Below, piece by piece: positions 47,167 through 57,921 of a DNA stretch of 64,000 nucleotides; position 1 is the stretch's first letter; the number at the start of each line of letters is the position of its first letter. Source of the stretch: Streptantibioticus cattleyicolor NRRL 8057 = DSM 46488 (GTDB lineage: Bacteria; Actinomycetota; Actinomycetes; Streptomycetales; Streptomycetaceae); NCBI RefSeq assembly GCF_000240165.1, contig NC_017586.1, positions 62,001-126,000 of the forward strand, in the 5' to 3' direction. The notes under the pieces were generated by a model that had not been told where the DNA came from, ran no database searches, and saw only the letters and a program-made list of their open reading frames with translations. Both the position numbers and the translations under genes were made by a program.

Positions 47167-47949
47167 TCAGACCATGGCGCTGGTGATCACCGCGAACGTG
47201 GCGCCGAAGGGGTCGGTGAACATCGCCAGCCGGCCGACGTTCTCCGCGTCCATGGGGGCTATCAGCGCGGTGGCGCCGTGCTCGGCGGCCCGGGCGGCGG
47301 TGGTGTCGCAGTCGATCACCTCGAAGTAGGGGTGCCAGTCGGAGGTGGTGCCTGCCGCCAGGTTTTCCGGCTGGAGCTGCATGATGCCACCGTGCTGGGC
47401 GTCCTGGCCGCCGCCGGAGGGGGTGACCAGGGTGTAGCCGGGGCCGAAGTCCACGTCGCGCAGGTCCCAGGAGAAGACCGAGCGGTAGAAATCCTTGGCC
47501 GCCGAGGCGTCGGTGGTGTACAGCTCCGTCCAGCACAGGGTGCCGGGGGCGGTGACCTCCTCCAGGCCCGCGACGTCGGCGGGCTCCCAGACCGCGAAGT
47601 CGGCGCCGGTGGGGTCGGTGAAGCCGGCCATGCGGCCCGCGGTGAAGACGTCGAACGGCCCGAACCGCACCGTGCCGCCCGCCTGCTCGACGGCCTTGGT
47701 GGTGGCCTGCGCGTCGGTGGTGTGGAAGTAGAGCGTCCAGGCGGAGCGGGCGCCCTCCTCGGTGAGCAGGCCGGCCGCGGCGACGACGCGGTCGCCGAGC
47801 CGGAAGAATCCGTACCCGCCCGCGTCCGGCCCCGCGGACTGGAACTCCCAGCCGAACAGCTCGCGGTAGAAGGCCGCGGCGGCGTCCACGTCCGGCGTGC
47901 CCAGGTCGAGCCAGTTGGGCGCGCCGGGCACGAAGTCGATGGTGAGCAT
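47167..47949 (-). CDS. VOC-family protein with two glyoxalase-like domains
   Basis: A 260-aa cytoplasmic protein made of two tandem betaalphabetabetabeta units (about 8-120 and 138-260), with PNWLDLGTPDVDAAAAFYRELFGW and CWTELYTTDASAAKDFYRSVFSW starting each. This is the CFP32-like arrangement of actinobacteria. The metal ligands of true glyoxalase I are not all evident, so function is unclear; it may bind or sequester small molecules. Start ATG 47949. Unrelated in obvious function to its neighbours. Confidence 0.88.
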   Translation of the reverse strand: MLTIDFVPGAPNWLDLGTPDVDAAAAFYRELFGWEFQSAGPDAGGYGFFRLGDRVVAAAGLLTEEGARSAWTLYFHTTDAQATTKAVEQAGGTVRFGPFDVFTAGRMAGFTDPTGADFAVWEPADVAGLEEVTAPGTLCWTELYTTDASAAKDFYRSVFSWDLRDVDFGPGYTLVTPSGGGQDAQHGGIMQLQPENLAAGTTSDWHPYFEVIDCDTTAARAAEHGATALIAPMDAENVGRLAMFTDPFGATFAVITSAMV

Positions 47950-48091
47950 GGATGGTCCTCCGGCTCGTACGGTGGCGACGGCCGCCGTGCCGCGCGGAAC
48001 GCGTCCCGGCGGCGGTCCCCTCGTACCTTCAGCATGGCAGGGCCCACTGACAATCGCCGTTCCGGCGGGTGCGCGGACGCGGGGCGTGGCC

Positions 48092-49831
48092 TTACGGACG
48101 CGGGATGTTGCGTAGGTTCGCCCGGGCCAGGTCGAGCATGCGGCCGACGCCGCCGTCGAGTACGGTGCGTCCGGCGGAGAAGGCGAACCCCTTGACCTGC
48201 CCGGCCGACAGGTGCGGCGGCATCGACAGCGCGTTGGGGTCGGTGACCAGCTCCACCAGGGCGGGTCCGTCGTGGGCCAGCCCCTCGGCGAGGGCGTCGC
48301 GCACCTGGCCGGGGCGTTCGGCCCGGATCGCGTGGATGCCCGCGGCCCGTGCGATGGCCGAGTAGTCCACCGGCGCGTGGTCGGTCTGGTAGTCGCGCAG
48401 GCCGTCCACCATCATCTCGAGTTTGACCATGCCAAGCGAGGAGTTGTTGAAGACGATCGTCTTCACCGGCAGGTCGTGCAGGCGCACCGTGAGCAGCTCC
48501 CCCATCAGCATGCCGAGGCCGCCGTCGCCGGAAAGCGAGATCACCTGCCGGCCGCGGTCGGCGAACTGGGCGCCGATGGCGTGCGGCAGCGCGTTGGCCA
48601 TGGTGCCGTGCAGGAAGGAACCGATCACCCGGCGGCGTCCGTTGGGCGTGATGTAGCGGGCCGCCCACACGTTGCACATGCCGGTGTCCACGGTGAAGAC
48701 CGCGTCGTCGGCGGCGAGTTCGTCGAGCACGGCCGCCGGGAACTCGGGGTGGATGGGCACATGGCGTTCGACGTTGCGGGTGTAGGCGCCGACCACGTTC
48801 TCCAGCGCCCTGGCGTGGCGGCGCAGCATGCGGTCGAGGAACGACCGGTCGGTCTTGGCGCGCACCAGCGGCAGCACCGCCCGCAGCGTCTCGCGGACGT
48901 CACCGTGCACCCCCAGCTCCAGCGCCGTGCGAGCGCCGAGCCGTCCCGCGTCGTGGTCGATCTGGACGGTGCGGGCCTGCGGCAGGAAGTCGTCGTACGG
49001 GAAGTCGGTGCCGAGCAGCACCACGAGGTCGGCCTCGTGTATGGCGTCGTAGCAGGCGCCGTAGCCGAGCAGGCCGCTCATGCCGACGTCGAAGGGGTTG
49101 TCGTACTGGATCCATTCCTTGCCGCGCAGCGAGTGGCCGACGGGGGCGTGGACGCGGTCGGCGAGGCGCATGACCTCCTCGTGGGCGCCGCGGACCCCGG
49201 CACCGCAGAAGAGGGTGACCGTGGCCGCCTCGTCGAGCTTGCGGGCCAGCGCCGTCACCTGGTCCTCCGGCGGCAGCACCCGGCCGAGCCCGGTGACCAG
49301 GTCGCTCGTCCCGGTGGGGTACCCGGACTCGGCGTGCGCCAGGTCGCCGGGGAGGACCACGACCGACACGCCCTGGTGGCCGATCGCGCGTTGCAGCGCG
49401 ATGCGCAGGACGCGGGGCATCTGGGCGGGTGAGCTGATCAGCTCGCAGTAGCGGCTGCATTCGGTGAACAGCCGTTCCGGGTGGGTCTCCTGGAAGAAGC
49501 CGGTGCCGATCTGCTTGGCGGGGATGTGCGAGGCGAGCGCGAGCACCGGCGCGCCGGAGCGGTTGGCGTCGTACAGGCCCTGGATCAGATGGGTGTTGCC
49601 CGGTCCGCAGCTGCCCGCGCAGACCGCGAGTTCGCCGGTGAGCTGGGCCTGCGCGGCGGCGGCGAAGGCGGCGGCCTCCTCGTTGCGTACGTGCACCCAC
49701 TCGATGCCCTCGGTGCGCCGTACGGCGTCCACCACGGGGTTGAGGCTGTCGCCCACCACCCCGTAGACGCGCTCGACCCCGGCCTGCCGGAGGATCTGCG
49801 TGAACTGCTGGGCCACGGTCGGGTTGGCCAT
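48092..49831 (-). CDS. poxB: pyruvate oxidase/dehydrogenase-type ThDP enzyme (PoxB-like)
   Basis: A 579-aa ThDP- and probably FAD-dependent enzyme of the pyruvate oxidase/PoxB group, decarboxylating pyruvate to acetate (quinone-linked) or acetyl phosphate. Features are VYGVVGDSLNPVVDA at the N-terminus, VRNEEAAAFAAAAQA with the activating Glu (about E53), central IQYDNPFDVGMSGLLGY, and SLSGDGGLGMLMGELLT...VFNNSSLGMV (ThDP/Mg motif, from about 434). ATG 49831 follows GAGGAG. It is monocistronic. It is unlike the shorter ThDP enzyme at 25246-26877. Confidence 0.9.
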   Translation of the reverse strand: MANPTVAQQFTQILRQAGVERVYGVVGDSLNPVVDAVRRTEGIEWVHVRNEEAAAFAAAAQAQLTGELAVCAGSCGPGNTHLIQGLYDANRSGAPVLALASHIPAKQIGTGFFQETHPERLFTECSRYCELISSPAQMPRVLRIALQRAIGHQGVSVVVLPGDLAHAESGYPTGTSDLVTGLGRVLPPEDQVTALARKLDEAATVTLFCGAGVRGAHEEVMRLADRVHAPVGHSLRGKEWIQYDNPFDVGMSGLLGYGACYDAIHEADLVVLLGTDFPYDDFLPQARTVQIDHDAGRLGARTALELGVHGDVRETLRAVLPLVRAKTDRSFLDRMLRRHARALENVVGAYTRNVERHVPIHPEFPAAVLDELAADDAVFTVDTGMCNVWAARYITPNGRRRVIGSFLHGTMANALPHAIGAQFADRGRQVISLSGDGGLGMLMGELLTVRLHDLPVKTIVFNNSSLGMVKLEMMVDGLRDYQTDHAPVDYSAIARAAGIHAIRAERPGQVRDALAEGLAHDGPALVELVTDPNALSMPPHLSAGQVKGFAFSAGRTVLDGGVGRMLDLARANLRNIPRP

Positions 49832-50086
49832 ACGGTCTCCTCGCGCGTCGTCGGCGGTGCGGATGCCACCGCCGGTGCCGGTCACGGCACGTGTGTCGCT
49901 TCCGATCCTGTCCGTGCCGGGCCGCAACCGCAGCGGGAGCGGCCGATCCGGGCACGGCTTCGGCGGGTCGCGGGCGGCGGGCGGTCACCCGGGTGGACTC
50001 CTTCGGCCTGACGGCGGGCGGGTGGCGGTGGTTCGGTGGGCGTGGCGGCCCACCGGCGGGGCCGTGGCCGACGGAAGGCGGAGCGG

Positions 50087-50989
50087 ATGAGCGAGCCGAC
50101 ACAGGACGCCCCCGGCGAGGGCCCACCCGGCAGAGGGGTGGCACCCGCCCCGGGGACCACGCTGCTCGCCGAGGTGGCGGCGGAGTTCGCCGGGACGCTG
50201 GTGCTGATCCTCTTCGGCTGCGGCGTGGTCGCCCAGGTCTCCGCGGGCGGCGCGCTGACCAACCCCAAGGGCGGTCTGGGCGCCCATGACAGCATCGCGT
50301 GGGCCTGGGGCCTGGGGGTGACCTTCGGCGTCTACCTGGCGGGCCGGATCAGCGGGGCCCACCTCAACCCCGCGGTGACGGTGTCGCTCGCGGCCTTCAA
50401 GGGGTTCCCGTGGCGCAAGGTGGCCCCGTTCGCGGTGGCCCAGACCGCCGGTGCCTTCGTCGCCGCGCTGCTGGTGCGCTGGAACTACACCGAGATCCTG
50501 GCCAGGGCGGATCCGGGGCACAGCGTCAAGACGCAGACCGTCTTCTCCACGCTGCCCGGCAACGGCTCACCGGTCGCCGGGGTCCACCAGTGGGGTGCCT
50601 TCCGCGACCAGGTGATCGGAACCGCGCTGCTGATGCTGCTGATCCTGGCCGTCACCGATCTGCTCAACACCCCGCCGGGCGCCAACCTCGCCCCGCTGGT
50701 CATCGGGCTGATCGTGGTCGTCATCGGCATGGCGTTCGGCGCGGACGCCGGGTACGCGATCAACCCGGCGCGTGACTTCGGGCCCCGGCTGGCCAGCTTC
50801 CTGACCGGGTACCGCGGGGCGTGGCGGGACCAGTGGGGCGACTACTACTTCTGGGTGCCGATCGTCGGGCCGCTGGTCGGCGGGGTGGCCGGCGGGGTGT
50901 TCTACCAGCTGTTCGTGGGGCGTTTCCTGCCCCGGCCGGAGCCGGAGCCCCCCGGGGAGCTGCCGTCGGCGCCCGGCGCCGGGGCGTGA
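50087..50989 (+). CDS. glpF: glycerol uptake facilitator (aquaglyceroporin) GlpF
   Basis: A 300-aa six-helix channel of the MIP family. Both pore motifs are present: HLNPAVTV (about 105-112) and YAINPARDFGPR (about 222-233). The Asp after the second NPAR and the GYAINPARD pattern mark a glycerol facilitator rather than a water channel. A charged N-terminus and a Pro/Glu-rich C-terminus flank the helices. ATG 50087 follows GGAAGGCGGAG. It is 33 bp upstream of glpK, forming a glycerol uptake operon. Confidence 0.94.
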   Translation: MSEPTQDAPGEGPPGRGVAPAPGTTLLAEVAAEFAGTLVLILFGCGVVAQVSAGGALTNPKGGLGAHDSIAWAWGLGVTFGVYLAGRISGAHLNPAVTVSLAAFKGFPWRKVAPFAVAQTAGAFVAALLVRWNYTEILARADPGHSVKTQTVFSTLPGNGSPVAGVHQWGAFRDQVIGTALLMLLILAVTDLLNTPPGANLAPLVIGLIVVVIGMAFGADAGYAINPARDFGPRLASFLTGYRGAWRDQWGDYYFWVPIVGPLVGGVAGGVFYQLFVGRFLPRPEPEPPGELPSAPGAGA

Positions 50990-51022
50990 ACGCGCGGACG
51001 CGACGAGGAGAGGCGGCGGGCG

Positions 51023-52537
<1,515 letters not shown>

Positions 52538-52675
52538 CCACGCACACCACGGGTCACCGCGGGGCGGGGTGATACGCGTCATTTCGCCGGATCGCCCGGA
52601 TGGGTAGGGTGGCGCGATCGTAGCGGGCGGCGAGCAGGAGACGCCCGGCGAGCGCGAGAGGGGAATCCGGCGCCC

Positions 52676-53218
52676 ATGGCTGCCGACCTGTCCGGTGTCA
52701 TCGCCGCGACCACGCAGTGGCTCACCCGTTCCTACCCGGTGACCGGTGGCGCGCTGGACGCCGCGCTGGCGCAGGCCCAGGCCCGTCAGGCGGTGACCGC
52801 CGCGGCCTGGCTGCGCTATCCCTCCCAGGCCGACGCCGCGCTGCTGGAGCTGCTCGGTCCGGGTGGCTCGGCGGCGCTGGACCGGCTCACCGGTTCCGGC
52901 GCCGCGGCTGCCGACGTCCCCGGCGCCGGTGAGGCGTGGCGCAGCTGGGTGGACGAGGTGGTGGCGAGCTGGGCGGCGTGCCTGCTCACCGACGCTCCGC
53001 TGGCCCGGGCCGCGGTGGCCGCGCTCGACGGGTGCGAGCACGCCGCGGGGCTGCCGTTCGAGTTCCGCCGGCTGACCGCCCCGGACCCGCACGACCGGCA
53101 CGCCGCGCCGCTGCTGCGCCACCCCGATCTGCTGGCGCCGGTCGCCGCGCTGCACCGCTCCGAGCTGCTGCGCCGGCTGTCGGCCGGCCACGCCGCGGAG
53201 ACCGAAGCCGCGGCCTGA
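52676..53218 (+). CDS. conserved-looking hypothetical protein
   Basis: A 180-aa, Ala-rich, helical protein with no signal peptide, membrane segment or known motif. ATG 52676 follows GAGAGGGG, and the frame has strong actinobacterial codon bias. A TAGGGT hexamer about 75 bp upstream could be its -10 box. I do not recognise the family. It sits between glpK and the chitinase, probably as its own transcription unit. Confidence 0.7.
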   Translation: MAADLSGVIAATTQWLTRSYPVTGGALDAALAQAQARQAVTAAAWLRYPSQADAALLELLGPGGSAALDRLTGSGAAAADVPGAGEAWRSWVDEVVASWAACLLTDAPLARAAVAALDGCEHAAGLPFEFRRLTAPDPHDRHAAPLLRHPDLLAPVAALHRSELLRRLSAGHAAETEAAA

Positions 53219-53290
53219 GCGCGTCCCGCCCGCAGCCGCACCGCCGTCGGCCGTGCGGCTGGTCCCTGCCGACGTCTTGACGCGGGGAGT

Positions 53291-53319
53291 TGGTCTAGTC
53301 CAACGTCTGGTCCAGGCCT
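53291..53319. promoter_or_regulatory. chi-type direct repeat / DasR-like site upstream of GH18 chitinase
   Basis: Two 12-bp related copies, TGGTCTAGTCCA (53291-53302) and TGGTCCAGGCCT (53308-53319), are separated by 5 bp. This is the arrangement of Streptomyces chitinase promoters, and the first copy with its flanks is a near match to the DasR box (GTTGGTCTAGTCCAAC, almost palindromic). It ends 37 bp before the chitinase start. Confidence 0.8.
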
Positions 53320-53356
53320 GTTCGACTCCCCCACCGCTCGTCGTCAGGAGACCGGC

Positions 53357-54874
53357 ATGACCCCAACTCTCCGGCGTCGGTGGCGTGTCGCGCTGACCGC
53401 CGGCGTCACCGCCGCCACGGCCACCGCCGTGGCGGCGGCCATGAGTCCGACCGCCGCCGACGCGATGGCCTCCCCCGCCCCCGCCGCCACCGCCCAGCTC
53501 CTCACCAACCCCGGCTTCGAGACCGGCACCCTGTCCGGCTGGAACTGCTCGCCCCAGGACAAGGTGGTCACCACGCCGGTCGCCGAGGGCTCCTACGCCC
53601 TCGCGGCCACCCCGAGCGGCGGCGACTACGCGCAGTGCGCGCAGACCGTCGCCGTCCGCCCCGGATCGACGTATACGCTCACCGCCCAGGTACAGGGGTC
53701 GTACGTCTACCTCGGCGCCACCGGCACCGGCACCACCGATCCCAGCACCTGGACCTCCTCCGCCTCGTGGGCGCCGTTGTCCACCACGTTCACCACCGGC
53801 CCCGCGACCACCTCGGTGACGGTGTGGGTGCACGGCTGGTACGGGCAGGGCACGTTCGGCGCCGACGCGCTGTCGCTGACCGGTCCCCCGCCCGCCGACG
53901 GCACCCCCACACCGACCCCGACGCCCACACCGACGCCCACGCCGACCCCGACTCCCACGCCCCCGGGCGGCACCGGCGCCTTCCAGCACCCGGCCTACCT
54001 CATGCCGCTGGACAACAGCCCGCAGTCGGTCACCGACATCGTCCAGGGCTCCGGCGAGAAGCAGTTCCTGCTCGCCTTCGTGCTGGACTCCGGCGGCTGC
54101 ACCCCGGCCTGGGACGGGGACCCCGCCCACACCGTGGCCGCCGACACCACCGTGCGCGCCGACGTCGACGCCGTCCGGGCGGCCGGCGGCGACGTGGCGG
54201 TCTCCTTCGGCGGCTACAACGGCACGGAACTGGGCGCCAGTTGCGGCGGACCGGCCGCCCTGGCCGCGGCCTACCAGCAGGTCGTCGACGCCTACCGGCT
54301 CACCCGGATCGACCTGGACTGGGAGGGCGACGACCTGGACGCCGACATGGCGGTGCGCTGGGCCGCGATCAAGACGCTGGAGCAGCACGACCCGGGGCTC
54401 GACGTCACCCTGACCATCCCGATGACCAGCGTCGGCCTGCCCGACACCGGCAAGGACGAGATACGCCAGGCCATCGCGGCCGGCGCCCGGATCGACGTCG
54501 TCAACATCATGGACTTCGACTTCGGCCTCACCGCCGGCACCGAGACCGACGCCGCCGAGACCGTGGCCGACGACGTCAACACCCAGCTCCAGGCGCTCTA
54601 CGGCTGGGACTCCGCCACCGCCTGGGCGCACACCTCGATCCAGCTCATGAACGGCCACACCGACCAGCCCAGCGAGCTGTTCACCCAGGACACCTTCACC
54701 GCGCTGCTGGCCTTCGCCCAGTCCAAGCACGTGGCCGCCTTCACCTACTGGGACGTCAACCGCGACCGGGCCTGTGACCCCAACACCGAGCACCGCTGGG
54801 CGGACGGCGCGTGCAGCAGCGTTCCGCAGAACCCGTGGGACTTCACCCGGATCGTCACCCGCTACACCGGCTGA
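53357..54874 (+). CDS. secreted GH18 chitinase with N-terminal carbohydrate-binding module
   Basis: A 505-aa secreted chitinase. The signal peptide spans about the first 40-45 residues. A jelly-roll carbohydrate-binding-like module (about 48-178, NPGFETGTLSGW start, CBM4/9-like) is joined by a Thr-Pro repeat linker (about 185-205) to a GH18 barrel (about 211-505) with VSFGGYNG and the catalytic strand IDLDWEG (Glu near 323). AGGAG precedes ATG 53357. The upstream chi-type repeat predicts control by DasR (N-acetylglucosamine). The short barrel resembles bacterial ChiC/ChiD-type enzymes with VSFGG. Confidence 0.92.
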   Translation: MTPTLRRRWRVALTAGVTAATATAVAAAMSPTAADAMASPAPAATAQLLTNPGFETGTLSGWNCSPQDKVVTTPVAEGSYALAATPSGGDYAQCAQTVAVRPGSTYTLTAQVQGSYVYLGATGTGTTDPSTWTSSASWAPLSTTFTTGPATTSVTVWVHGWYGQGTFGADALSLTGPPPADGTPTPTPTPTPTPTPTPTPTPPGGTGAFQHPAYLMPLDNSPQSVTDIVQGSGEKQFLLAFVLDSGGCTPAWDGDPAHTVAADTTVRADVDAVRAAGGDVAVSFGGYNGTELGASCGGPAALAAAYQQVVDAYRLTRIDLDWEGDDLDADMAVRWAAIKTLEQHDPGLDVTLTIPMTSVGLPDTGKDEIRQAIAAGARIDVVNIMDFDFGLTAGTETDAAETVADDVNTQLQALYGWDSATAWAHTSIQLMNGHTDQPSELFTQDTFTALLAFAQSKHVAAFTYWDVNRDRACDPNTEHRWADGACSSVPQNPWDFTRIVTRYTG

Positions 54875-54904
54875 ACCGGCGCACCGGGCACGCGGATGCG
54901 GGGG

Positions 54905-54919
54905 CAGACTGGACCCATG
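54905..54919 (+). promoter_or_regulatory. -10 box and leaderless start of the DUF2277 gene
   Basis: CAGACT (54905-54910) lies exactly 6 bp before ATG 54917 and no Shine-Dalgarno sequence is present. This is the usual geometry of a leaderless mRNA in actinomycetes. Confidence 0.55.
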
Positions 54920-55147
54920 TGCCGCAGCATCCGCACCCTCCGCCCGCCCATGACCCCCGACGTCACCGAGGAGGAGATCCACGCCGCCGCGTTGCAGTAC
55001 GTACGCAAGGTCTCCGGCTTCCGCGCGCCGGCGGCCCACAACCGCGCGGCGTTCGACGCCGCGGTGACCGCCGTCACCGACGCCACCCGGCACCTGCTGG
55101 CCTCCCTGGAGGTACGCGGCGCCGGCCCGGCCGCACCGCGCGCATGA
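54917..55147 (+). CDS. DUF2277 family protein
   Basis: A 76-aa protein beginning MCRSIRTLRPP, the hallmark start of DUF2277, followed by a helical EEEIHAAALQYVRKVSGF segment and a C-terminal helix. The function of the family is unknown; the N-terminal MCR motif is strictly kept and may be part of a binding site. I chose ATG 54917 over the upstream in-frame ATG at 54896 because of that motif. Probably translated from a leaderless transcript. Confidence 0.88.
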   Translation: MCRSIRTLRPPMTPDVTEEEIHAAALQYVRKVSGFRAPAAHNRAAFDAAVTAVTDATRHLLASLEVRGAGPAAPRA

Positions 55148-55149
55148 CG

Positions 55150-55186
55150 ACGGCGGCCGGGACCCGTAAGGGGTCCCGGCCGCCGT
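55150..55186. terminator. 16-bp hairpin between convergent genes
   Basis: A perfect 16-bp stem (55150-55165 with 55171-55186) and a 5-nt loop lie between the DUF2277 gene and the convergent deacetylase gene. A strong bidirectional terminator. Confidence 0.82.
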
Positions 55187-55211
55187 TCACGCGGGGTGGT
55201 CCGCCGGTGGC

Positions 55212-56159
55212 TCAGCGCGCGGGGAAGGCGTAGCCGTAGCCCTGCGCGTCGAGTTGGTCGAGCAGCCGGGCGAGGGCCGCCACGGTCTGCGAGCGGTCGC
55301 CGCCACCGTCGTGCATGAGGATGACCGCGCCCGGCCGCAGGTTGCTGTTGACATTGCGCAGGATGCCGTCGACGCCGGGGCGCCGCCAGTCGTTGGCGTC
55401 GTCGGTCCAGCCCAGCGGGCGCAGCCCGTGGTCGGCGGCGATGCCGCGGATCATCGGCGAGAAGTCGCCGCCGGGGGCGCGGTAGTACCACACCTTGCCG
55501 CCGTTCCCGGCGGCGCCGGCTATGTCGTTCTGGGCGTCGACGATCTCGTGGACGTTGTAGTCGAACCCCTTGCCGCTCTGCTTCTCGTCGTGGTGCACCG
55601 AGTGGTCGCACAGCCGGTCGCCGGCCGCGACGATCTCCTTCGTGAGGTAAGGGTAACGCTGCGCGTTGGGGCCGATCTCGCAGAAGGTGGCCTTGGCGTG
55701 GTGCTTGGCGAGCAGCGCGAGCACCTGCGGGGTCCAGCGCGGGTCGGGCCCGTCGTCGAAGGTGAGCGCCACCGACTTGCCGCCGCCCTCCACCCCGTGC
55801 GAGATGGTCAGCGGGACGGTGGCCGACGAGCCGGGTGCCTTGCCGGGGGCCGCGCCGGAGGCGCCGGCCGGGTGCGACGGCGTGCCCGGGGCCTTGCCGG
55901 CCGGGGCCGACGCCTTCCCGTCGGACGCCGGGGCCGAGGAGGCCGGCGAGGACGGGCCCGACGGCTGCCGCGAGGGCTTCGCCGGGGCGGAAGCGGACGC
56001 CGGAGCGGCGGACGGGGTGGCTGGTGAGGAGGGGGCGACGCGTGCCGACGTCGCAGTGCTGTGCGCACCCGAGTGGGTACCGCACGCGGTGAGCGCGCCA
56101 CCGCCGAGCGTCGCCACGAGCGCGGCGGCTGCCATCGCTTTGGCCCTGGCCGTTGCCAC
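55212..56159 (-). CDS. polysaccharide deacetylase lipoprotein (NodB/CE4)
   Basis: A 315-aa exported CE4 deacetylase acting on N-acetyl groups of peptidoglycan or chitin-like polymers. The signal peptide ends at lipobox LTAC (about residues 23-26). A long Ala/Pro/Ser linker follows (about 30-115), then the NodB domain with motif 1 ALTFDDGPD (about 130), motif 2 DHSVHHDE (His ligands near 182-186), motif 3 YYRAPGGD and motif 5 AVILMHDGGG. GTG 56159 follows GGAGG. Its closeness to the GH18 chitinase is suggestive, but they are on opposite strands and separately controlled. Confidence 0.92.
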   Translation of the reverse strand: MATARAKAMAAAALVATLGGGALTACGTHSGAHSTATSARVAPSSPATPSAAPASASAPAKPSRQPSGPSSPASSAPASDGKASAPAGKAPGTPSHPAGASGAAPGKAPGSSATVPLTISHGVEGGGKSVALTFDDGPDPRWTPQVLALLAKHHAKATFCEIGPNAQRYPYLTKEIVAAGDRLCDHSVHHDEKQSGKGFDYNVHEIVDAQNDIAGAAGNGGKVWYYRAPGGDFSPMIRGIAADHGLRPLGWTDDANDWRRPGVDGILRNVNSNLRPGAVILMHDGGGDRSQTVAALARLLDQLDAQGYGYAFPAR

Positions 56160-56711
56160 TGTTCTACCTCCGAGGGCACGCCGGGTGCCCGGATCGCTGG
56201 TGGGTCTGAGGAACGCGGATGATGCCGGCCCGGACGGCGGTGTCCGGTGGCCGGTCGTAGGGGGAAGGCCGGTGCGGGCCGGCCGTGGTGGAGCCGGTCG
56301 CCTTCGGGCGGACCGGCGAGGGGTGCGGATGACACGGGCGGACGGGCACGGAGGCCTGGTCGGGGAACCGGGTGCGCCCGCCTGTCGGGGGGCGCCGCAT
56401 GCCGCGTCGGTGCCGAGGACCGCCCCGCGCACCGGCCTCGGGGCCGGCGGACGGCACGGCCGGGGCGGCGCCCCGGGCACGTCACTCGCACTTTTCCGAT
56501 TTGCACCCGGTTGGGTCGGTCCACCCTAAACGAGAAGGGCGCGCGCGCCCCAGGGCGTACCGCGCATCAGTGGTGTGATTTATCTCCCTACAGGCGCACG
56601 ACGAACCAACCCGGCGCCAATTACGTCTCCATGGTCGACTGAGCCCCGGCACGGGCGTCGTGGGCTCCCCGGTCATGGCACGGAAGCCGCCGGGGGACAG
56701 GGGGTTGGGCC
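56160..56711. promoter_or_regulatory. 552-bp divergent promoter region
   Basis: No gene supported. The part at 56480-56640 is AT-richer and probably holds the promoter of the plus-strand secreted protein; I could not fit a convincing -35/-10 pair. The part at 56160-56470 is plain GC-rich DNA. Confidence 0.4.
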
Positions 56712-57890
56712 ATGAAGTGGGGCAAAGCGGCGTTGGCCGTGGGGAGCGCGGGGCTGCTGTGCGGCATGGTTCCGGCGGGGACGGCACTGGCCGCGCCGAC
56801 CGCGCCGGAACGGGACAAGCCGGTGGTGATCCTCAACGGCAACCTCGACGCCAGGCCGGGCGAACTGGTGGACATCGCGCTGGACGGCGTCGGCCACAAG
56901 GCGGGCTCGCACGGCGTGACCGCCTCGTCACCGGCGTTCCACGGCCCGGTGCGGCTGCGCTGGCACAGCGACGCGTACGGCTCGGGCTGGGACGCGCTGG
57001 TGGCGCTGCCGATGACCGACAAGCCCGGCTGGTACCGGGTGAACGTCGCGGTGGGCGGCCGGGTGGTGGGCCACGACCAGATACAGGTGGTGCGTTCGCA
57101 GCGGCCGTCGTTCGCGGTACGGGCCTCCGACACCGTGGCCCGCCCGGGCGAGCGGCTGTGGGCCGGCTTCGACGACCTGTACCCGGGCGAGACCGGGCGG
57201 GACTTCACCGTCTCCTCCCGGGCACTGGCGAAGCCGGTGCGCCTGGTGCACGACAAGACCACGGACTTCTACAACCCCCGGGCGTTCAGCGCCCGTCCGC
57301 AGTTGCCGGCCGGTGTCAAGGACGGCACCTACGCCTTCGTGCTCTCCGGTCCGCACGGAGTGATCAAGTCGGTGCGGCTCACCGTGCGGGCGGCCCGCCC
57401 GGGCGACCCCGACTACCGCGGCGTGACCCGTGGCCCGTCGTTCTACGCGCCGGGCAACGGCCCGGGTGACGGTCCGGACGCCAAGGTCCGCTCCGGCGGC
57501 CGGATCGGCGTGGTGTGGCGGGACCGCTACCCGGACGCCGGTGAGGACGAGCGGCTGGTGGCCACCTCCCCCGCCTTCACCGCGCCGCTCAAGCTGCGCC
57601 TGGACGACAGCAAGGGCGCCGACGGGGACGACCCGCGCTACATCGGCGTCGCCCGGGTCCGCACCGGACTGCGCCCGGGCAGCTACCCGGTCACCGTGGT
57701 CAGCCACCACGGCCGGGTGGTCAAGACCCGCCGGCTCACCGTCACCGCCGCCCCCGCGGCACACGGCGACGCGGGGCGGCCGACGGTCACCGAGATGGGC
57801 GTCGGCGCCGGGGCGCTGGCGCTCGGGCTGACCGGGGTGGGCCTGGCGGTACGCAACCGCCGCTCGACGCGTACCCCGCACGACGCCTGA
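56712..57890 (+). CDS. secreted, membrane-anchored hypothetical protein with repeated beta-rich units
   Basis: A 392-aa protein with a signal peptide (cleavage near ALAAP, about residue 27), an extracellular part that seems to repeat one Ig-like unit three times (ARPGELVDIAL..., ARPGERLWAGF..., RSGGRIGVVW..., each followed by TVSSRAL/ATSPAF-like strands and GTY/GSY turns), and a C-terminal anchor helix (VGAGALALGLTGVGLAV) with a basic tail. I do not recognise a named family. A GGGGG-type site precedes ATG 56712. It probably sits on the cell surface. Confidence 0.75.
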   Translation: MKWGKAALAVGSAGLLCGMVPAGTALAAPTAPERDKPVVILNGNLDARPGELVDIALDGVGHKAGSHGVTASSPAFHGPVRLRWHSDAYGSGWDALVALPMTDKPGWYRVNVAVGGRVVGHDQIQVVRSQRPSFAVRASDTVARPGERLWAGFDDLYPGETGRDFTVSSRALAKPVRLVHDKTTDFYNPRAFSARPQLPAGVKDGTYAFVLSGPHGVIKSVRLTVRAARPGDPDYRGVTRGPSFYAPGNGPGDGPDAKVRSGGRIGVVWRDRYPDAGEDERLVATSPAFTAPLKLRLDDSKGADGDDPRYIGVARVRTGLRPGSYPVTVVSHHGRVVKTRRLTVTAAPAAHGDAGRPTVTEMGVGAGALALGLTGVGLAVRNRRSTRTPHDA

Positions 57891-57921
57891 CCGGAGCCGG
57901 GCCTAGCGCCCGGACGGGACC

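Noticed and set aside
53906-53968. Short tandem repeat that might be taken for a CRISPR or minisatellite
   Set aside because: It encodes the Thr-Pro linker of the chitinase in frame; no spacers or palindromic repeats are present.
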